Shown piece after piece: positions 1 through 9,161 of a stretch of DNA of 24,452 bases. Every line of letters begins with the position of its first letter. The stretch's first letter is position 1. A model generated the notes under the pieces. The model was not told where the DNA came from. It saw only the letters and a program-made list of their open reading frames with translations, and searched no databases. The position numbers and the translations under genes were made by a program. This DNA is from Allomyces arbusculus (taxonomy: Eukaryota > Blastocladiomycota > Blastocladiomycetes > Blastocladiales > Blastocladiaceae), in NCBI GenBank assembly GCA_027604705.1, contig JADHYV010000144.1:1-24452 (forward strand). Reading direction: 5' to 3'.

Positions 1-988
1 ACCAAGCTGTATTTGTCGGCGCTGCTTCTGGTTTTGATTGTATTTGGAGCGGATGAAGTGCGAAAATTGTGCCTGTCGATTCGATGCTGCCGCATCTCCC
101 AGAATTCTCGTTCTCCTTTCACTGTGCGCTCTTCCTTGTGTTGTATTTTCTGTAAAGAAAGAAAGAAAAAACAAAACTGCCAATTTGCTTGTCCTCCTTC
201 GTCACTGGAATCAATGAGTGATAAACCCGATTCAAGCTGTAAGAGCGAGCCGGGAGTGAAGAGCGTGCCTTGCCACACCAATCACATGGTAAGGAAGTAT
301 TGTGACAGCTCTTATCTTATGTGAGGGAAGATGAGCAAGTATTGTGCTTTCGGTCCAAATTTGCGAGCCCGGGTCCGCGCCCGACCAGCTGCGGACGCTC
401 TGCCCGACCTCTGGCTTGCCTTGATGGTTGTTGTGACGACCGACAAGGTGAGGACGTGCGGTCGACACTTTGCTGATCAACCAAATGCGCGCGCTCTCAT
501 TGGCTGAAGGGCGGCACAAGGTCAGAAGACCCTGTCACAAGGCTCGGGCAGAAGGTTGGGCGGGGGAGGAGCTCCACCCGGGCTGGCAAGTCTTCGCCGG
601 AGACCCGGAGACACAATAGCAACCGCGCAAGAGGTCAACTGCGACATTCGTCCTCGACTGATCAATTTTTAGTGAGACGCATTGTCCTGTAATGGCTGCT
701 CATACTTACGGTGGCTGCTAGTTGCAAATCAATTTTGCTTTCCAATTTTCGTGCTGTGTGCGCTCAGGATTGGTCAGGACGGTCGGTTTTTCTGTTTTTC
801 TGTTTTTCTGTTTTTCTGTTTTTCTGTTTTTCTGTTTTTTTTGCAGCAATAATGTGCCTGTGTTGGCTTGGTTCTGTTGTTCAAGGATCACACGACGTTG
901 CGGGTGTAGCGAGGGGAGCGCTGATCACCAAACATGCGCGAGCCGCAGCGAACCGGCATCGATGTTATCAGCCCCTTCGACCACCACC
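1..988. other. Intergenic region upstream of the HDHD5-like gene
   Basis: I see no supportable gene here. The open frames are short, lack family motifs and disagree in composition with the real genes. The stretch is less GC-rich than the rest of the window. It contains CCAAT-type pentamers (CCAAT near 277, ATTGG near 496 and near 768), an A-rich run near 157-175, and the octanucleotide repeat listed separately. The first few hundred bases could be the 3' untranslated region of a gene outside the window. The last part is probably promoter and 5' leader of the gene starting at 989. Confidence 0.5.
787..842 (+). repeat. Octanucleotide microsatellite (TTTTTCTG)6 plus T8
   Basis: Six perfect tandem copies of TTTTTCTG occupy 787-834. 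Eight T follow (835-842), and then GCAG. The tract lies about 145 bases upstream of the HDHD5-like start codon. It is pyrimidine-rich except for one G per unit and ends in a sequence that resembles a 3' splice site (T8 then GCAG). Confidence 0.95.
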
Positions 989-2500
989 ATGACCTGCCGC
1001 ACACTCCTTGCACGATCGCTTGCAGCTCGACCCGCAGCGCCATTGCTCGTGACATTCTGCGCGATTGCGACCACTAGTTTCCAACGATCCCGACGTCACT
1101 TGCACACAACGACCCACGAGGACGCACCTGCGCCGACCCGAATCCCGCCCGGCTCACATACCTCCAAGCTCCCCGCGCTCGTCTTCGACATTGATGGCGT
1201 CCTGATCCAAGGCGGCAAAGTCCTCCCCGAGGCGCGGCGCGCGCTCGCCGTCGTGAATGGGGACAACTCACGCAACCAGTACATTCCGCACCTGTACCTG
1301 ACGAACGGCGGCGGGGTGACTGAGGAGGCCAAGGCAGCCGAACTCGAGGCCAAGTTTGGTGTGCCCGTGCGCGCTGACCAGACGGTGCTCTCGCACACGC
1401 CGATGCAGGACTTAGCCAAGCAGTTTCACGACAAGTGGGTGCTAGCTGTGGGGGCCGAGGGAATGAACGGCAAGCGCGTGTTGGAGCGGTACGGGTTCAC
1501 GAAGATTGTGACCCCCGCGGAGATCCATGCGTGGAATCCGACCATCTACCCGTTTGGGCCAACCAAGCAGGCGGGGGCGGTGCCGACCGATGTGCGTGCG
1601 CTGCTGTCGTTTAGTTCCATTCGGTTTGGGCCTTGCGGATCCGTGCTCATCGAACCGGTGATTCCAGATCCCCGATGTGGCCAACATCGACTTTGCCGCG
1701 ATTCTCGTCCTGCACGACTCGCGCGACTGGGGCACCGACCTGCAAATCATGGTCGACGTGCTGCGCAGTCCGCGCGGGTGCCTCGGCGACGTGCCCGGTG
1801 CACAATCGCTTGTTGAGCAAGCCAAGCACGGCCGCCGTGTGATGGGTTCCGACGCGCTCGACCAGATCAACACGCAGCACGTCCCGATTTATTTCTCGAA
1901 TCCGGATTTCCTGTGGGCGAATGCGTTCCCGATGCCGCGGTTCGGGCAGGGCGCGCTGAAGACGTCGCTCAAGGCGATTTGGAGGGTGGGTTTGCCGTTC
2001 GTTTTCTCCCTCAAAGCGCACTGATCGCATCGCCAGCAGGTGGACAAGTTGCACCTCGAGACTGACGCACTCTTGTACCAGGAACTCGTCGGCCAAGATC
2101 TTGTCTACCAATCCTACGGCAAGCCTGAGTACCTGACCTATGCGTACGCGTTCCGTCGCCTGCACCAAGAGATCCTGCGGCATCAGGAACTGCCCACGTC
2201 CCTGACCAACAACGACAACGAGCATTTCGAAGTATACGGTAACCGTCTTCTCATCCTAGGTAATCGAGGCACAAACGGAACAACAGGACTGACCAAAAAT
2301 CTCAACCATTCTCTCTCTCTCTAGCCGTCGGCGACAACCCGCACGCCGACATTCTCGGCGCAAACCGGCACGGGTGGCACTCGCTGCTCGTGCGCACGGG
2401 CGTCTACCAGGCCGGCACTCCCGCCGTCACGCCCACGGCCATCGTCGACCACGTCGAGGGCGCCGTGCAGCTCGTCTGGGACCGGCATTTCCGCAGTTAG
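989..2500 (+). CDS. HDHD5: CECR5/HDHD5-type HAD-superfamily hydrolase, probably mitochondrial
   Basis: Four exons fit one frame: 989-1591, 1668-1985, 2040-2238 and 2325-2500, giving 431 residues. The start has a good context (CCACCATG). The first ~45 residues are rich in Arg, Ala, Ser and Thr with almost no acidic residues, as in a mitochondrial presequence. HAD motif I is FDIDGVL with Asp67 and Asp69. The family-typical YLTNGGG follows. Near the C terminus, AVGDNPHADILGAN is the HAD acidic motif IV and is created by joining exons 3 and 4. Length and motif order fit human CECR5/HDHD5 and yeast YKR070W, whose substrate is unknown. Donors are GTGCGT, GTGGGT and GTAACC; the second and third introns end in GCAG and in a CT-rich tract plus CTAG. 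The gene converges on the LIM gene with overlapping stop codons. Identity as a HAD hydrolase is firm; the mitochondrial location is inferred. Confidence 0.9.
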
Positions 2501-4741
2501 TGCCGCGGTTGTTGGCGCAGGCACGACGAACACACTTCGTCGTCGCCAATCTTGGCAAACGATTTACCCGCGAGTTCGTTGCCGCAGCGCGCGCACGTGA
2601 AGCACTAGGGTCGTGGAGGGTGGGTGTGAATTCAATACATTGCTTTGAGGACAAGTCGAGAAGCAAGGGACGGCAACTGACGTGCGAGTGGACAGGCTTA
2701 CCGCCGACTTGGACGTAGGCTCCGTCGATGGGCAGGCCGCAGCGTGGGCAGGCGTCGCGTTTGGCGCACTGGTGGAGACGACACGACAGAATGAGAAGAC
2801 ACGGTTGCGACGCGAGGAGTTCAACCAGCTAGCGCACCGTCGGGTGGATCGGCTCGCCATCCTCCATCGCAAACTGGGTCGAGGCAATCGGCAGGCCGCA
2901 CTATTCACGGGCCGGAGCTGTCAGCTATCAAAGAATCTGACACTTCACCCGCACTCTCGCAACGTACCTTAGCGCACACCCAGCAATCCTCGCACCACTT
3001 GCGCCCATCCGGCGTCGAAATGATCGTCGTCAAGATGGGCGTGTTGCACTTGTCGCACATGTCAAACTGCATGTTGAAGTTCGGGATCTTGAGCGGGACG
3101 CGATCGCCGGCACCCGTCTGGTAGTTGAGCATCCCACGCGCCGCGCCAAATCCGGCGGGCACATCAATATCCTTTTCAGGGACCGGGCGCACGTTCCAGC
3201 ACGACTGACAGTACGCGTCGGTGCTGCCGCGCTCGCGCTTGGCCTTGTCCTGTGCACGAGCACGAGTGTGATGAGATGGCGGAATGTGGGATTCATGAGG
3301 AAAGAGCAAGGGCGCACCGGATCCAGCTCCGCGTAGCACATCGCACACCGGATCGTCTTGGGCTCCTCGCGGGCAGGCAGCGGCGGTTTCGTCTCCTCGC
3401 GCGCAGGGAGCGCCGGTTTTGGCTCCTCACGCGCGGGAAGTGCCGGCCTCGGCTCCTCACGAGCAGGGAGCGGCGGTGCGGCCGCCGCCGCCGACGCGGG
3501 TGAGGGGTGCGGCTTGGGCGCAAGCGGCGGCCGTGCAACCGGTGTCGCGGGTTTCGGTGCCGGATGCGGCGGACGCGGGGCCATGGGAGGTGCCGGCGGG
3601 GCCGCAGGTGCGGCAGGAGGCGCCGGCGCGGGCGGTGCGGCGCGCACGTGCGGCGGGGTCACCGGTTTCGGCGGACGTGGCGCCACGGGGGGTGTCACCG
3701 CGGGACGTGCGGCCCAGACGGGGACCGAGTTGCCGCCAAAGACGGCGCGTGCGGCCTTGGGAGAGACGTGCTCATAAATGACGTTTGAGTCTTCGTTGGC
3801 AGCCGAAGCGTGCGCGTGCGAGGGCGGTGCGAACTTGCGCACCACGGGTGGGGTCCCGCCGAACATGGCGCGCACGGCGCCGGGAGCGACGGTTTCGTGG
3901 CTCACGGCCGACTCGTCATTGCCAGAGTGGTCGGCACGGACGACAGAGGGCGGCTTGGGCGCGGTCGGCGGGGCGACGTGCGGCTTGGGCGCGATCGACG
4001 GCTCTGCGGGCGTCATGGACCCGCCAAACAGTGCGCGAACCGCGTTCGGCGCGACGGTTTCGTGGCTCACGGCTGACTCGTCGTTGCCAGACCGGTCAGT
4101 GCGAACGACCGCCGGCTTGGGCGCCGTCGGTGGGGCGACGGGCGGCTTGGGTGCCGTCGACGGCTTGGCGGGTGCCGCGACGACCGGCTTGGGTGCCAAG
4201 ACCAGAGGCTTAGTCGGGATCACGGGTGCCGGGCTGGGCGGGACGGGCACAGACTTGCGGATGATGGCGGGCGATGCGTGCGCGCTGGATCCAGCAATCG
4301 ACGCCTCGCCGGGCGGCGCGGGTGACGGCTTGCGTACGATCGGCGGCGTCGACGCGGGCGATAGGTGCGTCTTGACGATCGTCAGGTCGGCGTTCGACCC
4401 ATGCGCTGACGCTGACCCGGCGGCACGGTGGAGAACACTGGCGGACGTAGGGCGCGTGTGGTTAGCACAGTATCCAGTTGGCGGGCGGCAAGGGGGGTTC
4501 GATCGCGTACGTCGACATAATGGTCGGGTCGGCCTTTTGGCCCTCGTTGAACCCGCTGGAAAGCGCTATGAACACGTCAAGAGCCCACACAAACGAGCGC
4601 GCCACCGTCAGCAACCAGGTCCATCTGGTAAACCATCACTTGAGCGCGGATCGGCAGTCTACCTTCAGCGGCCACACCACCGCAGCGCGGGCATGACGCG
4701 CCGCCGCGAATGATCTCGCCACACTTGTCACAAAAGCCCAT
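2497..4741 (-). CDS. Proline-rich LIM-domain protein with N-terminal zinc ribbon
   Basis: Proposed exons are 4741-4663, 4555-3318, 3249-2968, 2900-2838, 2768-2682 and 2604-2497, giving 618 residues. An N-terminal zinc ribbon (Cys4, Cys7, Cys17, Cys20) begins right at the start Met. A long Pro/Ala-rich linker follows, with three SGNDES...VRAxFGG motifs (176-205, 231-260, 278-301) and four LPAREEP units (389-426). Then come a CxxC-x19-CxxC finger (430-456) and two LIM domains: 504-555, with the Cys-rich spacing and Cys525 in the usual His position, and 561-611, with a canonical C-x2-C-x16-H-x2-C-x2-C-x2-C-x17-C-x2-C. The LIM domains are assembled only after splicing, which supports the small exons. 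LIM proteins are protein-interaction adaptors, often actin- or nucleus-associated; a paxillin- or zyxin-like role is inference. The least certain part is residues 27-65, the start of exon 2: it is basic and oddly Cys-containing, and a CTAAC branch-like site with CAG near 4439 hints that the real exon 2 starts later. Confidence 0.85.
3732..4109 (-). repeat. Three diverged copies of a ~30-residue coding repeat in the LIM protein
   Basis: Copies lie at 4020-4109, 3855-3944 and 3732-3803. The first two share SGNDESAVSHETVAP followed by AVRA(L/M)FGG and are close to identical at DNA level. The third is more diverged (DSNVIYEHVSPKAARAVFGG). They are separated by proline-rich spacers. Four tandem LPAREEP units follow at 3357-3470. 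Confidence 0.9.
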
Positions 4742-5153
4742 GGCGGCAGCTGGAGCTGGTGGTGGTTTCTTGTCGGGTTTGCTAGTGTTGGCGCCCTGAG
4801 CGAGGGTCGGCGTGCACGAACGGCGTGCGGGCGTAAAGCACGCGAGCATCAGCGGAGCGAGGACGGTCTTGCCGGGTTGCGCGGGGGCCGTGCAGCTTGA
4901 AAGGTCGTCCAACGCGAACTGGGTCGAGGCGGTCGCGAGCACCTAAGAAATGCGCCAAGAGCACAGGACGCGCGCGCTGCTCTCAAGCCAAGTCTTGCGC
5001 TCACATCGCAAACGTGACGTTGACTTGGATGCTCGCCAAGATCTGCCCCCAAAGCAAACAAAGTGGCCATCGTATTCGTGGTTTATGGCACTCATGGCCA
5101 TTACCTTTACGCTGGCCCAACCACAACTACAACTGGCCACTCTCTGCATTCGA
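4742..5153. promoter_or_regulatory. Head-to-head intergenic region between LIM and NTH1 genes
   Basis: The 412 bases between the two divergent start codons must carry the promoters and 5' leaders of both genes. I see no TATA box. The NTH1 frame stays open upstream to an ATG at 4950, and the minus strand is open from 4942 into the LIM first exon. Both could allow alternative N termini. Confidence 0.55.
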
Positions 5154-6673
5154 ATGGCAATCACGACAAGATCACAAAGCCGCCCGCTCGCCCGTGATTC
5201 CGTGGCCGATGGTCCAGCACCTGACGAATCGACGGCGCTGACTGCCTCACGACCGCGGCAACAATCATCGGATCGAAAGCGCTCTGTGTATTTCAGCGCG
5301 CCCAAAGAACATGAATCGACAGCTGAAGGCCCACCAGCAAATCCGTCCACCAACACGCAAGATTTCGTGTCAGCCAGCAGCAGCACCAAGCCCGCGGAAC
5401 CTGCCGACCCCAGTACGACCACGGCTATTGAGGACTTGATCCCGTTCATCAAATTCGACCCGGACGCGCTCTCCACCCAACCCGATCCCAGCGTTGCTGC
5501 AACAACGTCCAAGTCGAAGCGGCCGAAACGCCCGCCAGCCGCCGCGACCCCATCTGACGCGCCCCCAAACTGGTCGACCGTCTACGACCGCATCCACGAA
5601 TGGCGCGCGACCCACCCGGCGCCCGTCGACACGGTCGGATGCGAGCGGCTCGCCGACGAGAACGCGGCACCGCGCCATTTCCGGTTCCAGACGCTAGTCG
5701 CGCTCATGCTGTCATCGCAGACGAAGGACGAGGTCACGGCCGCGGCCATGGCTAACTTGCGCGCCAAGGGGTTGACTCCCGAGGCGGTCGTGACGTGGGA
5801 GGATGTTGACCTGAACGCGGCGATTGCCAAGGTCGGGTTCCACCGGCGCAAGACGCAGTATATCAAGCAGACGGCCGCGATTCTGCTCGATGAGTACGGT
5901 GGTGACATTCCTAATACGATCGAGGGACTCGTCGCTCTGGTGCGCATGCTCTTCCACAATCACATTGCTATCTTTTGCGGATGAGGAAGTGACTTTGGCA
6001 TTGCAACCATAGCCCGGCGTTGGTCCCAAGATGGGCTTTTTGACACTCCAGTGTGCGTGGGGAATGTACGTGTCGCATATCATCTCTTCTCTGTCTTTGT
6101 TTGCAACGCTCATGGTTTTCCACTTATTCAGCAACTCGGGCATTGGCGTCGACGTGCATGTCCACCGCATCGCCAACCGTCTTGGGTGGGTCAAGACTTC
6201 GCAACCGGAACAAACGCGCGTAGTACGTCAGCGCCAAACTTGTCCACCCGATTTTCTTGCCCTCGCTGACCCAAGAACGAATCCGCCTCCAGGCGCTCGA
6301 GTCGTGGCTCCCCAAGGACAAGTGGCGCGCTATCAACCCGCTGCTCGTCGGGTTTGGCCAGGTACACTGTCTCCCGATTGGGCCGCGCTGCGAGTCGTGC
6401 CCAGTCCAAGACTTGTGTCCCAGCGCAAAGACAGGCCGATCAGCGACGGCCGCGCCGACCAAGCGCAAGCTGGCCAAGGCCTCGACTGGTGCGGGGACGC
6501 GCGCAACCAAGCGCCCGCGTCCTACGCGCAACGCTGGTCCAGCGTCGCCCACCCTGCCGTCGTCGATCGCGCCACGTCGTGGGGCTCGCCGACAAAGCGA
6601 CACGCAACGAAAGGATGACTCGGAGAGCAGTGGGCTCAGCGATGTGGAGAGCAGCGAGCTCAGCGACGTGTAG
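5154..6673 (+). CDS. NTH1: Endonuclease III homologue, bifunctional DNA glycosylase/AP lyase
   Basis: Exons 5154-5939, 6013-6065, 6132-6222 and 6293-6673 give 436 residues. The enzyme removes oxidised pyrimidines and nicks abasic sites in base-excision repair. Residues 1-140 are disordered and basic, with KRPKRP (a possible nuclear signal). The HhH-GPD fold runs from ~145 to 352. The hairpin is LPGVGPKMG with catalytic Lys268, and the catalytic Asp is Asp287 in [13 protein letters not shown]; the Lys-Asp spacing of 19 equals that of human NTHL1. The 4Fe-4S loop is complete (Cys336, Cys343, Cys346, Cys352; C-x6-C-x2-C-x5-C). The C-terminal tail is basic and then Ser/Asp/Glu-rich. The hairpin and the EQTR-ALESWLP join both need splicing, and both match the human protein. 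The start at 5154 (MAITTRSQ) is preferred, but ATG codons at 4950, 5085 and 5094 are in frame upstream. Confidence 0.93.
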
Positions 6674-7173
6674 TCGCCTGCTCGAGTAGTTGATTGTGTA
6701 TTTAAGAAAATCGGGCCCGAAATGGGCCTTTTTTCTGCTTAGCCTTTTCGTCGGTTGCCCAGAGCTTTGGGCACGCGGTTCGAGCGATAAAGAGAGAAAA
6801 AAAAATGCACCTTGTGACATTTTCACTCGACGGACTGGAACGCCTCCTGGCGCTTGTGCGAGTTTTGCGTGCAAACGCAACGGCAGATCCCCTCTCTGCT
6901 CCATCTTGCCATCTTCTCTGCCCACGTTTCTCCCCTCGCCCCTTTCCTTTCCTCTCCCTCGAGTCGATTCGTCTCGGTTGCCCGCTCCTTGCTCGCTCGA
7001 CACCTTGCAGCACGCAGTCCAAGTCCCGGCAGTTGCTCGCTCGCATATCGGCCACGGCGTTCTGTCTCTGCAGTCCGCACACGGCAAGTCAGGATCATTG
7101 TCGAACCAAGTCGCGAGTCGACACCAGCGCTCCATCCATCCCCCCGCAGCAAGTCCGTACCGCCCACGATACC
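6674..7173. other. Intergenic region between NTH1 and the bHLH gene
   Basis: This stretch holds the NTH1 3' end, then a short hairpin with a T run (6706-6734), an A-rich patch near 6790-6805, and a strongly pyrimidine-rich stretch (about 6890-7170) that looks like the 5' leader of the bHLH gene. The bHLH frame is open back to an ATG at 6805, but that extension is Cys/Ser/Leu-rich without features, so I do not include it. Confidence 0.5.
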
Positions 7174-8846
7174 ATGAACCCTGCGCTCGTACCAATGCCC
7201 ACAGGATCGGCGCCGATGCCGTGGCCGCCGGGCGTGCCCATGATGATGGCCGTCCCGCCGCCGCCGCCCCCCGTGGGGACAAGCTACAGCCCGTACTACC
7301 ACGCAGCTGCCGCAGCTGCCGCCGCGGCGGCTGCGGCTGCGGCTGCTGCAGCCGGGCCCATGCCCATGCCCATTGTACCGCCGCCGCCGCCGCCCGTCCC
7401 AGAGCCGGAGGTGATTGCGGCCGAGGAGTACGTCGAGGACCAGCCGCCGCCCAAGCGCAAGCGCGGACGCCCGAAAAAAGTGGTTTACACGGTGAGCGGC
7501 GTGAATATCTTGAAGTACGTTGTTGTTGGTTTTTTTTCTAGTATCAAATCGTGCGGTTTGGCCGGTGTCCTCACCTTGCGGTGCTCTTTGTTCTGGTTGG
7601 CTCGACGATAGCCAGCACCAGGCCACCGAGGAAGAGGTGCAGGAACAGCAGCGGCAGCGCCGCGAGTCGCATAATGTGATTGAGCGCCGTCGTCGAGGTA
7701 CGCTAGAAATGCATGTTTTCTTGATTCGCTTCGCCGTGGTGTCCGCGACGCTCATGTCCTCGTCCTGCCTGTGTAGACCAGATGAACAACAGCATTGCCG
7801 AGCTGACCGAACTGATTCCGTTCTCGTTGCACAAGGGCGGTGTGCTCAACAAGGTGACCGTGCTCAAGTTTGCCGTGCAGCTTGTGCGCGACCTGACCGC
7901 GCAGAACGAGGAACTGCTCCAGGAACGCACCGTGATGCGGTCGCTGCTCAAGGACCGCGGCGTCGACTGGAAGCAGATTGAAGTGGCGATTGCGCAGTCC
8001 AAGAATCCCGCCGCGGCTGAGACCAGCGCAATCCCGTCGCCGCCGGTACAGCAGCACGCGGCCGCACCCACTTCGTCTGCTCCGGGCACGCCCGCGATCA
8101 AGAGCGACCCGGGCACCCCCATCGTCCCTCCTGCGCACGCGTCGCTGCCCCCACAGCCCGACGCAGCAGCGCACTTCCCGTCGCCCGCGACGGCGGCGGT
8201 CGGGTTCGGGCACGTTGGAACCGCGTACGCGAAAATCACCGTCGACCCGGCAACGACGACGACGACCGTTCCCTCCGCGCGCGGTCTGATGCCGTCGCTC
8301 GACCGATGGCGGCCTCTGCAGCCGATGCACGCGTCGCACGGCGGCCATGCATCCGCGACAGCTGCTGTCGTGGTGGACGTGCGCCACGATCATGCAGCGG
8401 CGGCGGCGGCCATGGGTCCACCGCCCGCGATCGCCACGGTCTCCTACGCGTTACCCGCGAGTTTTGACTGTTCCGGGTGCGCGCAATGCCTGCACCGCGC
8501 GGCCACGACCGCCGCACCGGCACCCACGTCGTCGGTCGCCGCACCGCCACCGCCGCCGCAACCTGTTTATCCATACGGTGCCGGCGCGGCGCGGACTGGT
8601 GATACGGCGGGGTTCCCGGCGTACCCGGGGCCCATCTCGGTGCTCCCGCGGCAGCGGCCGGCGCATCTCGCGAGTTCAGCTGGCACGTCTGAAACGTTGT
8701 CGCCGCCGGGGACACCGCCACAGGGAGGTGGTAGTACGGCACGTGCAGCTGTGGGGCCGGGAGTGCAGTTGCCGCGGCCGCACGCGCCGCCACCAGCGAC
8801 AGGGACCGCGGCAGGTGCGTGGCCGCCGGTCGGAATGCTCAATTAG
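7174..8846 (+). CDS. bHLH(-Zip) transcription factor with AT-hook
   Basis: Exons 7174-7514, 7612-7697 and 7777-8846 give 498 residues. The N terminus is Pro-rich with 17 consecutive Ala (44-60). An AT-hook core KRKRGRPKK lies at 94-102. The bHLH domain spans about 128-182: the basic region carries His134, Glu138 and Arg142, the H-E-R triad of factors that bind CACGTG E-boxes (USF, MITF, Cbf1 class). It is followed by ERRRRDQMNNSIAELTELIP, a KGG loop and helix 2. Helix 2 continues as a short leucine-zipper-like segment (Leu182, Leu189, Met196), so dimerisation is expected. Both introns interrupt this region, and splicing restores the domain exactly. The C-terminal 290 residues are disordered, apart from a tight CSGCAQC cluster (Cys374, 377, 380). 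The protein should act in the nucleus. Its target genes cannot be read from the window. Context ACCATGA supports the start. Confidence 0.9.
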
Positions 8847-9161
8847 ATTATGTACAAGACGACGAAGGTGGAGAGTACGGCCCGTGACGGGCAGACATGC
8901 CGTGAGTGTATTGCAATTCATTCCTTTTTTGCCTGCTGTCGTTGTCGTTCTGCTGTCGTTTGTTGTTGGTGATGTTGTGCGAGCACGCCGTCCTTGTGCC
9001 GCCACCGCTCCGCGGCCAAGTCGACGCGCTCGCTCCATGTTATCAGCGTGCTCGCGACGCGTCTCCACCACCTCAACACGTTGACGATTGCGGATCGCCC
9101 ACGAACTTGCTGCAACACTCGAACACAGGCACCAGCACCACGCCGCTGATCCCCGGCGACC
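8847..9161. other. Short intergenic region between bHLH and BABAM1-like genes
   Basis: These 315 bases separate two genes in the same orientation. I see a T/C-rich stretch with repeated TTGTTG/TCGTT words near 8920-8975 and no TATA box, repeat or RNA gene. Confidence 0.5.

Noticed and set aside
722-988. Open frame reading through the octanucleotide repeat into the HDHD5-like gene
   Set aside because: The repeat translates to a Phe/Ser/Cys run, and the mitochondrial-type N terminus begins cleanly at ATG 989.
3358-4713. Long plus-strand open frames opposite the LIM gene linker
   Set aside because: Gly/Ala-rich shadows of the proline-rich minus-strand exon, with no domains of their own.
6805-7173. 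In-frame upstream extension of the bHLH protein by 123 codons
   Set aside because: Composition (Ser/Leu/Cys) fits a translated pyrimidine-rich leader, not protein; ATG 7174 has a good context.
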